Shown here: piece after piece, positions 26,431 to 38,400 of the stretch
How positions within the stretch are numbered: the stretch's first letter is position 1
Layout: each line of letters opens with the position of its first letter
DNA from: Casuarina equisetifolia
Lineage: Eukaryota > Streptophyta > Magnoliopsida > Fagales > Casuarinaceae
NCBI GenBank assembly: GCA_028551475.1
Contig: CM052361.1
Span: 13,275,501 to 13,339,500 of the forward strand
Reading direction: 5' to 3'
Length of the DNA: 64,000 nt
Notes under the pieces: model-generated
What the model saw: the letters and a program-made list of their open reading frames with translations, nothing else
What the model was told of the DNA's origin: nothing
The model's database searches: none
Made by a program: the position numbers and the translations under genes

Positions 26431-27147
26431 TAATGAAGATGCACTTAAGGCCCAATATCACAAGTTCCAATATCAAAGAATCGAGAGTCCACAATATAAT
26501 CCAGTGGGTTCAATAAGGCCAAGATTGAAGAGCAACAGAAAAATATTCTATAACATTTCCACAATATTTAATATGGGAGTTTCCTAAGTAAATGTTGAGT
26601 CTTTAATTTCTTAGGTTTAATTTATTGTCTGATAATATTTCCTTTTATTTGGTTTTCCTTAATTGTCTAGGTTCTTGATTTATCTAAGTTTTCATACTTA
26701 TTAGGTCTCTAATTTGTTTAAGAGTTCTTTATTTGTCAAAATCCATATTTGTTAAGACTTCTTTAATTTTAGGGATTCTTGATTTGTCAGGATTCTTTTA
26801 GAATTAGGTTTTAAGAATTCTTGATTTACCAGGTTCCTTTTCGAATTAGGTTTAGCTGCCTATTTTAAGGGAGCATTGTTTTAGTTGGAAGCAGACTTGC
26901 TTTTTAAATAATAGAAACCCCAAAGTTGTGTGATCAACTTTTGCATCCTTTATCCAATTCTTGCCAGGGATTAATGGTGGTCTTTGGCATCTATCTTTTG
27001 TTTTTATTCTTCATAATTTTGTTTTTCCTTCTTTCCTCTCTACCAAACACTTACTTTTTCCACAGAAAACCCAAAAATATCAAAAAAATAATTTTTAGTT
27101 ATTTTCTTAACCTGAGCTCACTCAAGCCCACCATAAGATTTGCACCA
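26431..27147 (+). mobile_element. LTR copy 1 (direct), left end of a small LTR retrotransposon
   Basis: About 715 bp that match 27524-28275 in the same orientation and 28273-29046 in reverse. It is followed at 27150 by TGGTATCCACGAG, resembling the usual initiator-methionine-tRNA primer binding site (TGGTATCAGAGC). That makes it the 5' LTR of the element 26431-28275. The left terminal TG is blurred. Confidence 0.75.
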
Positions 27148-27523
27148 AGTGGTATCCACGAGTTGAAGAATTCAGAGGCACTAAGCATGAACAGTGGTTT
27201 TCTTTATGGATTTGTATTGTCAAATCATAAGAAGACAACATGTCAACAACAATTACCAAGACTTTTCAATGTTATTGATGAAGGTACTACTACAACATTC
27301 CATAACTTCAACTATTTGTTTAGATCATATTGTTGCTTAGGTTGTAAACTTCCATCTAAGCAACATGGTACTTTGTCATTGATTTATGAACCAACACACT
27401 TGGTAGGCTACCAGAGTTAAAACTTGATTTATGTGCACAAACTTCGATTATGGATCCATGGAGCAATAAAGCCTAAAGCAGCAATCAAGATTTGAGGACA
27501 AATCTTTGTCAAGAAGGAGAGAT
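27148..27523 (+). mobile_element. Internal region of a short non-autonomous LTR retrotransposon
   Basis: Only about 375 bp lie between the two direct LTRs, far too little for gag-pol. The left edge has a primer-binding-site-like sequence and the right edge a purine-rich tract (AAGAAGGAGAGA at 27511-27522) just before the 3' LTR. An open frame runs through to 27420 without a recognisable domain. The size and edges suggest a TRIM/LARD-like deletion derivative. Confidence 0.65.
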
Positions 27524-28275
27524 TGATGCGGATGCACTTAAGGATCAATATCACGAGTTCCAATATCAAAGAATTAAGAGTCCACAATGTAATCCAGTGG
27601 GTCCAAAAAGGCCAAGATTGAAAAGCAACTGAAGAATATTTTATAGAATCTTCACAATATTTAATATGGGAGTTCCATAAGTAGTTGTTGAATCCTTAAT
27701 TTCTTAGGTTTAATTTATTATTTGAGAATATTTCCTTTTATTTGGTTTTCCTTAATTGTCTAGGTTCCTGATTTATCTGGGTTTCCATATTTGTCATATC
27801 TTTGATTTATTTAGGAGTTCCTTATTTGTCAGAATCCATATTTGTTAAGACTTTCTTAATTTTAGAGATTCTTTATTGTCAAGATTCTTCTAGAACTAAG
27901 TTTTAAGGATTCTTGATTTACCAAGTTCCTTATAGGATTAGGCTTAGCTGCCTATTTAAAGGGAGCATTGTTTCAGTTGTAAGCAGACTTGTTTTCCAGA
28001 GAATAGAAACCCCAAAGTTGTGTGATCAACTTTTGCATCCTTTATCCAATTCTTGGCAAGAATTGGTGGTGGTCCTTGACTGGTGGCGTTCCCTTTACGT
28101 CTTAGAGATTATTGGCATCTATCTTTTGTTTTTATTCTTCATATTTTTGTTTTTCCTCTTTTTCTCTCTACCAAACACTTACTTTTCCACAAAAAACCCA
28201 AAAACACCGAAAAACAATGATTTTTAGTTATTTTCTTAACTTGAGCTCGCTCAAGCCCTCATAAGATTCGCATTA
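27524..28275 (+). mobile_element. LTR copy 2 (direct), right end of the element and left arm of a palindrome
   Basis: Begins TGATGCGGATGCACTTA right after the purine tract. It matches copy 1 over its length with scattered differences and small indels. Its end abuts the inverted copy 3 with a spacer of only about 20 bp. Confidence 0.75.
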
Positions 28276-29046
28276 AGTGGCTTAAGCGAGCTTAGGTTAA
28301 GAAAATAACTAAAAATCGTTTTTTTTTTTTTTGTGTTTTTGGATTTTATGTGGGAAAAGTAAGTGTTTAGTAGGGAGGAAAGGAGGAAAAACAAAAATAT
28401 GAAAAAAAAAAAACAACAGATAGATGCCAATAATCTCTAAGACGTAAAGGCAACGCCACCAGTCAAGAACCACCACCAATCCCTAGCAAGAATTGGATAA
28501 AGAATGCAAAAGTTGATCACACCACTTTGTAGTTTCTATTATTTGGAAAATAAGTCTACTTGCAACTGAAATAATGCTCCCTTTAAATAGGTAGCCAAAC
28601 CTAATTTTAGAAAGAACCTGATAAATCAAGAATCCTTAAAACCTAGCTCTAGAAGAATCTTGACAAATCAAGAATTAGGTTTAGCTTCCTGACAAATCAA
28701 GAATCCCTTAAATTAAGGAAGTCTTAACAAATATGGATTCTAATAAATAAAGGACTCCTAAATAAATCAGAGATCTGACAAGTATGGAAACCCAAATAAA
28801 TCATGAACCTAGACAATTAAGGAAAACCAAATAAAAGGAAATATTCTCAAACAATAAATTAAACCTAAGAAATTAAGGACTCAACAACTATTTAGGAAAC
28901 CCCTATATTAAATATTGTGGAAATGCTATAGAATTTTCTTCGGTTGTTCTTCAATCTTGGCCTTCTTGGACCCACTGGATTACATTGTGGACTCAATTCT
29001 TTGATGTTGGAACTTGTAATATTGGGCCATAAGTGCATCTGCATCA
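28273..29046 (-). mobile_element. LTR copy 3, inverted
   Basis: Read on the minus strand it begins at 29046 with TGATGCAGATGCACTTA and follows copy 2 to the shared block TTTTTAGTTATTTTCTTAAC. It is most simply a solo LTR, or the remaining end of a second element, inserted head-on against copy 2. Confidence 0.75.
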
Positions 29047-29974
29047 GACCCTGCTGCGTTCTTGGCATTGTCAAGAACATTCACCTTTTTTAAATGGAGG
29101 ACAATTCTTAGATAGAACCTTGTTTTCTTTTCAAAATTGAGTTATAAAAATGGATATGTATTTTGTTTAAAAACCATAATATTAACATCTCTTCTTATAA
29201 TTAATGTGAATTCCACTTTTGTCACAATGATAACACAACTCGTTGCCAACTATAAACATATTTTCTTTGGCAAATCCTTGTCATTGTTAGTGTGACATAG
29301 TATCAAAGCCAAAATTTGTTAGAATTTTGAAATTTTTTGATGATTAGAAGATGCTTAACATATTTTTTCTGTGGTGAAAATATTGGAGTATTTCTATATG
29401 CAATTTTAGGCATATTTTTTTATATAAGTTTCTTGATGCAAGTTTGCAGAATATTTAATGAGCAGTGGGCTATGAAAAAAATTATGAGGAAGCCCAACTC
29501 TAAGCCACACGGCTTAGATATTCAGTCCATTATTGAAGCCACAGGGTCCAAGCCCAATTGAAGCTACAACCCCAGCCTGGACAATAAGTTAACCATCCTG
29601 TAATTAGCCCAGCCCGTGTGAGGAGAAGTGCCTAACCCAAAAAAATTACACGACGTAATCCAGGATAAGAATCAAGAAAGAAATATATCTCTCCTGTGCG
29701 CGACCCATCTCTGAGAAGCTGTCACTCTCTACGAAAATCACAAGACTGAAAAACCTAGAACTGGGCCTTGTTCTCAAATAATTATTCTGGTCCAACAATG
29801 GTCAAAATCTCTGCCTCCTCAGCGATCGATCATGTTCTCGATTTAAAACCAAGTGAAGCTCGGAAGAGGAGGTATTTGAGAACAAGCTCGAAAAGAAAAA
29901 TAGTCTTCGATTGCAAAAAATCTACACTTAATTCAATCATTCCTTTACCTCTTACGCTTTGTAAGATTATCTTT
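29047..29974. other. Intergenic DNA between repeat blocks
   Basis: AT-rich sequence with a 9-bp inverted repeat (GTTCTTG...CAAGAAC near 29058-29079) and short ORFs (29337-29561, 29768-29983) lacking known domains. Nothing else seen. Confidence 0.5.
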
Positions 29975-32348
29975 AATTTATAGCAATTGTACTTCATTAA
30001 GTTTAACCAAAGAAATACATGAGGGGTAGCACATAGTTAGAAATAGAGAGACAATCAACACAAGATTTAAAGTGGCTTGTTCCCATACAATTGACACTAA
30101 AACCTATTGTCTCCTAATTAAACTAAAACCTATTGTCTCCTAATTAAACCATTTAGAGCCTTTTTACTATGAATTTCAACCAGATTTATAGGATATTCTC
30201 AATCCCAAAATTAAATAACCAATTTCCCTAATCCAAGAGAAATTGAACATTAAACCATGGTCTTGCACGTCACCCAACTCTAGGTAGATTAGATTATAGG
30301 AAAGTAACTCAAAATCACAATTTATGCTTTCTTTGTAAAACTCAAATTTAAGCCTTCTTTTCCAGTTTGAAGCAATTATGCCCTCAACATAGTAATTTAC
30401 CGCATGATACTAGTAGAATACAAAGATTACTACAAGAAGTAATGAATATAGAAGGAATCGATTTAAAGCACAACATTATTTAAAAATTTATCATTGTTCT
30501 TGCTCTTTTCTCCAAAGTAACTCTTCTATTTAACATTTCATTGAAAAAGAGACTTCTCATCTCTTGAGAAAATCATTGTTGGAAACATAGATTTTGCAAG
30601 CTTCAACAAGCAAGTTGCTCCCTCAAGCAAAAGACTTAGTTTTTGCCATGTTCCCAAAATAGTTTACAAGGGTATATCTTGGCAGTAAGGCCATAGCCAT
30701 GCGAATTGCAAAAGAGATTTTGTGAATAGTATATGGTGTCCCATGTTGTCTAATTCTTATTTAAAATCATCTTTGAAATGAAAAACATATCTTTTTCTTT
30801 GTAAGTCAATTTTGAGAATAAAATAAACTTTTTAACGTAGTGTAAAAATTTAGGTTTAGATAGTGTAAAAACCCATTGCCCAACAATTCACAAGCATATT
30901 ACCTTTAGCACAAATTCTAAAACCCACTTTGGCAATAAAGGAGTGTTAATAACAATAATATTGGTAATCCTACATTGCCTCATCTTACTTAGAAACTCTT
31001 AAGAATGAAAATCATAACTCCATTCTTATCAACTAGTTTTAAAGAGAAAATTGACTTTTAACCTGGTATTAGAGGCCAAATTCAAGAAGTAAGAACTCCC
31101 ATGCAGGAAGGTATTCGTTAAGAACGTTATGAGTTTCCCAATATCACTTATATCCTACTTAGTAATCCTTTCCTAAAACAAAAAATGCCCCCTTTTCTCA
31201 AGCAATTTTAAGCAAAAAAGGACTTTCTAGTAGCTACGAAGATACTGTGACTTCACACTTTTTTTCTAAGTAAGAAGCTTCCTTACCATCTTCCATGATT
31301 ATTCTAGCGAATCCACATCATGAATATGAACAATATAACATGTATCGAAGTGTCACATACAGTGCTGATGTTATAACTTATAAGCTCCATTCATTTCAGT
31401 GAGAATCAGTCTCTTCCTCTGCCGTAAGTTAACACTTCAACTTGATAACGAAGAAGGATCATGCCTTTGACTTAGTTTGACACCGGTTTAAAAAAAAAAG
31501 TGAAAAAGAATAGGAAAGAGTTACCTTTCTCTGTTTCAAATCACTTTTTAAATTTACTTAGACCATCTAGATGATGTCTTCTCCTCCATTTTGTTATTTG
31601 TATATTGTATATTGTATATTGTATATTCTGTTACTCCTATCCATGTTGGAAAGATGCAGTTGCATGAAGGACAATGGTGAATCAATCGGAAAAAATTACA
31701 GGAGTTGTACATGTAATCTTTTATCATTTTCTAAAATAATGAATCAATTTAGCAAAGGGAACAATATGAAATATTTCAATAGTTTACGTTTCCAATTGTT
31801 AGTGGGGGAGATTTGGACACTTCTGAAGTTAAGTAGAACCAAAAAAAAAAAAAAACTCTACTCCTACCCCAGCAAATGGATAGAACCACTGAAAATTGAA
31901 AATTTTCCATGAAACAGAATGCACGTTTCCTCCATAAACTCGCTCAAACCGGAATTGTCTTGCCAACTGAAGATCAGTTGCATATATTTTCCTAAGGACT
32001 ATTTCCTACTTCACAGCTATCAACTTTGATTAACTTTAAGCAACTTCCGGGAATTGAACACTTCCAACAATACAAGGGAAGACCAGATCCAAGCGTGTCC
32101 CAGTCTTTTAATAACCTTCTTAAATTTTCTTAAATTTATTGAAGTTTGACAAATGGAATCCATAATAAGGAGTTAGCGATTTTAGACTAACATTTGAAAG
32201 AGACAGGAAAATATTTGAATTTCCCTGACATCAATGGCAATGGCAATCGTAATTTCCTTTGAATCAAATACCTAAACAAAGGTTTGATTCATGTATCGTT
32301 GAATGTGGTGTATTATATTGTTTTCCTTTATGTTAAACAAATCTAGGT
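29975..32348 (+). repeat. Dispersed duplication, copy A
   Basis: Diverged copy of 33003-35070. Shared anchors include GACACAAGATTTAAA with flanks (30061 / 33080), TTTAAAGCACAACATTATT (30463 / 33976), GGGAAGACCAGAT (32078 / 34807), and GGTTTGATTCATGTATCGTT (32280 / 35000). Copy A holds about 800 bp (31190-31990) absent from copy B, including a (TATATTG)n microsatellite at 31600-31627. Inside it two tandem sub-repeats (about 30700-30850 and 30930-31090) end in text like TGGTATTAGAGG, resembling LTR/primer-binding-site junctions. Confidence 0.7.
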
Positions 32349-33002
32349 CCGTCGATAAAAATTGGAACTACCGGGTCCCTAATCCTGTTGGCTCTTATGA
32401 AATCTTAATAAGCATTATCCTTCGTATTACTTTCAATAAAAGCTTTGTGATGGGTCATATTAATTGCATTCCTCAACCTAAATGCCAAATTTGTCTTCCT
32501 ACCAAAGAGTCACGCATTAGCTTTCCTACCAGTAGTACTCACACTATTTGGTACATTTGTCATATGGTTATAGTAATAAACGTGTTTACGCATCTCAAAG
32601 GATGCTTGGTATTAGAACTCCTTCAACCTCAGAATGAAGCACCTAAGCTTACATCTTACTGCAGCTAAGATTGGGAAACTTGCCATATGTAAGAAAACAA
32701 AAGTTGAATATAAAACTACGGTGTTAGATAATTTGAATACATGGTTAATTTGATCTTTCATAAAGTGACGCGTTTGAATTGGGTTTGGATTAATGCTTGC
32801 TGATTTGTCTATTTTTCTGTATATTTCTTAAAGTGAATTATTTCAGTGGATAATAATGACTTATAGATTGAATAGTAAAAGAAACTTAACATAATAGGTA
32901 CACAGAAAGTATAAACTTAATTTACCACAAAGTTGAAAGAATGATCTTTGAATCACAAAACACTAGGTAACAGATACATAACAACTAAAGTAGATCAATA
33001 TG
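32349..33002 (+). other. Spacer between duplication copies with possible copia fragment
   Basis: At about 32470-32570 the plus frame reads PKCQICLPTKESRISFP, which resembles the zinc-binding start of a copia integrase (CxxC...AKQxRxxFP). No other part of a copia polyprotein could be seen, so this is a weak call. Confidence 0.25.
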
Positions 33003-35070
33003 TAGTAGATTGCAATTTAATAAGTTTAATCAAACAAATACATCAATAAGGTAGCACAAAAAGACAATTGACACAAGATTTAAATTGGTTTATTCCAAGA
33101 CAATTGGCATCTAAATCTATTGAGCTCTTAAGTAAATTAGTCAGAGTCTTTTCATTACCAATTTTCATTAGATTTGTAAGAGGCTCTCAATCCCATAGTT
33201 ACACAACCAATTTCCCCAATCTAAAGAGAAATTGAACCTTATACTATGCTCTTGCAAGTCACATTACTCTATTTAAACTATGTTTTACAAGAATAACTCA
33301 AAATCAAAGTTTAGACTTTATTGGTGAATCCTTATTTAAGCCCCCTTTCCTAACTTGAAGCAATTTGACCCTTGTTAAGGTTGGTGGAACAATTAGGTTA
33401 AAAGGTATGATTGTCATTAGAATCATGGGTCTTAATGTAATTGTGGAATCAAGAAATATCTTCTAGATGTAATGGGTTTCTTGATAGTATTGAATTAAGA
33501 TTCTTATCCTTATGTAGAAGTAAGTTTTCCTAATAGTATTCAATTAGGATTTCTTTAAAGTTTCTCTATAAATAAGGGAAGTATATAAAAACTTAGTGAG
33601 TTTTTATATATATTTCATAAAGTGACGCATTTGAAACCTAGTGGGTGAGTTAAGAAGGGGCTACTTGTTGAAGAGGGCCCATCTTGTATATTCTAGTTGA
33701 TGAGAGAATCCATGAGATACCTATTTGAGGAAAGTGAATATATAGGAGAAAATCTAATAAGAAGATATTACATGAGATGTAAGACATTATGATGTTCTGA
33801 ACATCTTAAATCTATTGTGTTTGGGTGTGTGCATTTTTATATTTGTGTGTTCAATCTATATGTGGATGATACAACTTGATTGATTACTCCCAACAACCCT
33901 TCACACAATAATTTCTCTCATGATATATTTAGGATACAAAGACTACAACAACATCTAAAGAATATAGATGGAATTGATTTAAAGCACAACATTATTAAAC
34001 TGTTTATTATTGTTTTCACTCTTTTATTCCTAGCAACTCTTTTATTTAATATTTTATTAAAATACATAATGCTCACCCGTTGGAAACATAGATTGTGCAA
34101 TTTTTATCAAGAAAGCTACTTTCTGAAGCAAAAGACTTGGTTTTCATCATGTCTTCCTAATGCTTTTCAAGGGAGTATATTAACCTTAGCACGAAGCCCA
34201 CCACCCATGTTGATTACAAATGGTTGTTAAGAATAAGATATGTCACCCTTCATTGTCAATTCTTATTTGAGGATCTTTTTTGAAATGAAAAAAATATTTT
34301 CCTCCTTATAAGCTAGTCTTAAGGAGAAAATTGGCTTTCCAAGATGATATCCTAACCTAGTTTCAAGAGGCAACACCTTACATGCACAAGGCTCTTAATA
34401 GTTCAGGAGGGATATATAACAACCTACTTTAGCTACAGAGGGGACTGCTGAAAATAGTAGAAGTTGTCCTCCGTTGCCTAGTTTTACTCAGAAACTCTTA
34501 CAAATAAAAATGCTTTTGCCTTTATCAATTGGTTTTAAAGAGAAAACTGACTTTTCGCATGATAGTAGAACTCAAATTTAGAAGCAAAAATTCCCATGCA
34601 CAAAACCCGCAGCCCATAACAGTTTGAACGGAGGAATTACCCTAAAGTGGAACTGGCAACCCACATTAACTATGAGAGTGCTTATTAAGAATAGTATGAG
34701 TTCCGCCACATTACCTAATTAACGGAAGACCATTTCCTATTACACAACTAACAACCTTGACAACTTTAAGAAACTGCCGGCAATTGAACACTTCAACAAC
34801 ACAAGGGAAGACCAGATAGAAGCGTGACCGAGTCTTTTAGTAACCTAAATTTACTGGAGTTTGACAAAAGGAATCCCAAATCAAGAGTTGGTGATTTTAG
34901 ACTAACGTTTGAAAGAGACACGGAAGGATTTGAATTTCCCCGGAATCAATGGCAATGGCAATGGCAATCTTAATTTCCTTTGAATCGGATACCCATCAAA
35001 GGTTTGATTCATGTATCGTTGAATGTGACGCATTATATTGTTTCCCTTTTATCTGAAAACAAATCTAGGT
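33003..35070 (+). repeat. Dispersed duplication, copy B, ending at the start of the uL18 gene
   Basis: Partner of 29975-32348. It is interrupted by a solo LTR at 33373-33895. The similarity stops at AAATCTAGGT (35061-35070), eight bases before the ATG of the uL18 gene. Copy B therefore supplies the upstream and probable promoter sequence of that gene. Confidence 0.7.
33373..33895 (+). mobile_element. Solo LTR (TGTTAAGG...CCCAACA) with perfect 5-bp target duplication
   Basis: The 523-bp element starts TG and ends CA and is flanked by ACCCT at 33368-33372 and 33896-33900. The sister repeat copy at about 30375-30395 lacks it and shows the empty site. It contains a TATA-like box (TCTCTATAAATAAGGG at 33561-33576), as expected of an LTR promoter. 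Confidence 0.9.
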
Positions 35071-35077
35071 GACGGAG

Positions 35078-35410
35078 ATGAAGAGGTTCGTGCTAAGGCT
35101 GTTCATATCGCTGAAGCACATAACAGCGAACGTCGTGGACAGGAACAACGGAAGGACAGTAGCCACGGCGTCGACGGTGGAGCACGCGCTGCAGGACGCG
35201 TTCCAGTGCGGAAGGACTTGCAACTCCAAGGAGGCCGCGGCCGTCGGAGAGGTCCTGGCCATGCGCCTGAAGACCGAAGGTTTGCACAAGGAGAGCCAGA
35301 AGCGAGGGTTGAAAAACAGTGCTAAGGTATGGGCCATTGTCAATGCCATGAAAAACGGTGGAGTCGAACTTGTTCTCGATAATCACAGTGACAACGATAG
35401 CAGTCCGTGA
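35078..35410 (+). CDS. uL18 family (ribosomal protein L18p/L5e-type) protein
   Basis: A single 110-residue frame starting MKRFVLRLFISLKHITANVV. The signature is VVDRNNGRTVATASTVEHAL, followed by NSKEAAAVGEVLAMRLKTEG and KVWAIVNAMKNGGVELVLD, the beta-alpha arrangement of bacterial-type L18 that binds 5S rRNA. Plants have several such small proteins, some organellar; from memory this resembles Arabidopsis At1g08845. Around residues 74-83 it seems shorter than relatives I recall, which may be a small deletion. The sequence before the ATG (CAAATCTAG|GTGACGGAG) could be a splice acceptor of a 5' UTR intron. Codons are GC-richer than the repeat DNA upstream. Confidence 0.85.
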   Translation: MKRFVLRLFISLKHITANVVDRNNGRTVATASTVEHALQDAFQCGRTCNSKEAAAVGEVLAMRLKTEGLHKESQKRGLKNSAKVWAIVNAMKNGGVELVLDNHSDNDSSP

Positions 35411-38400
35411 CGAGGACTTCTGTTTTTCTTTGGGCCGCCCAGCCCGGAAATGGGCCGCAATACCAAATGTACACGCAAATATATGCTTTAGACTTTTCTA
35501 GAGCTTATCCATTTTGTGACCCAAAAGTCAAAGATGAGAATCAAACGAGGCATGCTCTTGTTTCCTCCTGATGGAATGTTAAGGTCAAATTGCTTCAGAC
35601 ATCTACCAAAGTCTCCGAGATATCTAAAACATTAATAAAATCTTCTTTAGCCTTTTGGGAAACGGAGGTTGATTAGCATGTGTTTTGAAACCGGCGGCCT
35701 AGTTACTTTAGTCAAGACTGTCGAAAAAGGAATGTAGATTGGTAGTGGGTTGTGAATAAAAACGGTCGTGCTCTTTTTCACCAAAGTCCTCCCTTTAGAC
35801 CTTCTACCGCCTGAATTATACAAATGAATGCCCAAAGTCAAAGAAAAGAACATAAATGGCTGCGACGGAGAGATGCGTGTGTGTGACTGTTCCCTGTCGA
35901 GGAAATAGAGTCTTAGACGGATCAAATTTGTGGACCCGTTCGTGAAATAAAGCAACGGAAAGGCGACGTGAAAATAATCATGTGAAACTAAAGTTTCGTA
36001 TACGATCCACAACCCGACATTTGAAAGGAAATGGCAATGATCATTCCTTCTTTATTATATCATATACATGAAGATAAGACGTGCATTCTCGTGAAACAAT
36101 TGGACCTAAATTCTACGCAGGGAACCCCACAGTTGACAAAACTATGATGAATTGGCGAAAAAAATTTCTCAAATTTGGTCTAATTCACGGTTGTCATCTG
36201 TATTCTTTTTTCTTTGCGATCTTTCTTTGTTTATTTGCTTTTTCATGACATAAAAACGAAAGGAAAAGTACAAAAAATATGGGAAAGAGCAGTCGTGGCG
36301 TGCGAATTCAAACTCCGACGGTGCACCGATGCGGAATGACGTGGAGTGGTCCTCCCCGGTCGCTCTCATGTCTGGTGAGCTAACCGCAATTGCCCGGGAG
36401 TCAAAAACTTATTCCCTCCGCCTCCCCGGAAGATCCTAAACCGAACCATTTTCAGACTAAAAGCATGACCCACATGTTTACTATGGAAAACCCGGACGTG
36501 ATACCCATCCATGGTCATCCAAGGCCATGGCCATGGCCATCAACCCACTACCATTTGATGTGGGACACCAGGAAAAAGGCCAATGCCCTGTGTCATGGTC
36601 ATAGCTGAGTCAGAAACTGGGACCTCATTCATGACTTCCCTTTCCTCTTTCAAATCAGGATGCCGACAGATTTTATTCACATACAGTGTAATCCTTATAA
36701 AGGGTTTTCTTTTTGGGGGAAATCACATCTCCTTGTTTAACAACTCCTGCCGGTTGGCTGACTCTTACACCTTCTTCCACGTAGAGCGGGCCCTTGCTGC
36801 TCTATTAAACGTCCTATCATCAATTTCTTTTCCAAATTCCAAATCGGTGGCTGCATCTTGATTTGTGTAAACCCATCACTAACAGATGACGAAAGAATAC
36901 TTGCGAATTAATGTTTTCATGACACTGCTACGGAAGATCGAAGGATTAATCAAAGTAACATCAAGAATAAAAATGTCTCTTAAGCTATTACTTTAATGTA
37001 ATGAAGAAACTCTTCTTTTGCCCAAACGCTTTTTTTACAATTGAATACAATGTCAGAAAGGAGTTGAGTTTGATTAGATCCTCAAATAAACGTTTTGTTT
37101 AAGACATTGGCTTGTATAACTTGTAATAAAAAAGAATGTAACCAAAAGCCAGACGTGCTGCGCTATGCTATCTTGATAAAAGAATGGCGTTGTTCTAGAT
37201 AACCCAAAAAACAATGTCACCGGGGATGATCAAAAAGCCATGCTGGAATAGTGTTTAATGGGATTAATTACACAACATCATTAAAGATTACAAATTAGAA
37301 AACTAGAACCTGCCTTTAACATAATTTGCTGAGACGCCAAGTTATAAAAAATGCAATCAAGGTCCATTATGCTGTTTAAAAATTAGAACCGTGACGAGGA
37401 GAGCTTGTCAATCTCTGGAAGCTTATCCGGATTCTTTAACCATTTGTTAGGTCAGATACACATACATCCTCAGCAAAATAAATAATGCTCCGACACATAT
37501 GTAGACTAATTTAGTGGTATGTGAAGTGCTTGTGTGGCCTAATGGTTTCTGAAGAAGGCCATTTTGTTTGCTTTATCTTTCTCTAATGTTTAAGTGGTAG
37601 ATTCAGTATCATTGGTCAGTGGGCTTTGGTTGAGGCATGACCTCACATGCTAATCCAGCGAGGATCATGCCGGGATGGCCATGGATTTTCCAGCGACGAC
37701 ATGGGCAGTGACGTCGGATCCCACCCACAACGCCTGTCTGACCTTCTCGTCGTGAGAGTGGAGGTGCCGGGCAATTCGGCCATCATGGCACGACTTTCAC
37801 AGGCCTCCCCAAGTGTAAAACAACTACTCCACCACGAAGCTTACCAGTCGTTTAGTATATGAAACGTTTTCCATGTTTTATTCGGTTGGCGTCCTCGTCC
37901 AATGCCGTCTTCACAGTGAAAATACGTGTCTCACGAACATGATTCAAACTTTCGCCTAGGAATTTGACCACGGAGTTCATTGACCCGAATCTGTATTTCA
38001 ATATTAATCTGACGTGGACAAAACGTCTGCTCTGTCTGGAGTTACAAAACTTATTTATTTATAACAACAATTAAAAAAAAGTAATCTTTTATTAAAAAAA
38101 TAAATATAAACTATTTGTTTGCAGAGTCCTTAAGAATTTAATTTGTATTGGAAGCTTTATCTCAGTCTACATTGGAACACTCTTGTTTGAAAAAGTATAT
38201 ATATATACACATTTCTAAATACATTTATTGTTTAACAGTTTAAAAGTAAATAAGCTTTTTGAAAAGAATTTGCTTTTTCAAAGAGTCTTAAGACGTTTGG
38301 CCTTGGCCGTATATACCCAGAGAGCTTAGAAGCCATCACGTCTCTACGCATGCCTGGTTACGATTGTGACAAAATTCACGGGTAATTAGATAATCAGAAA

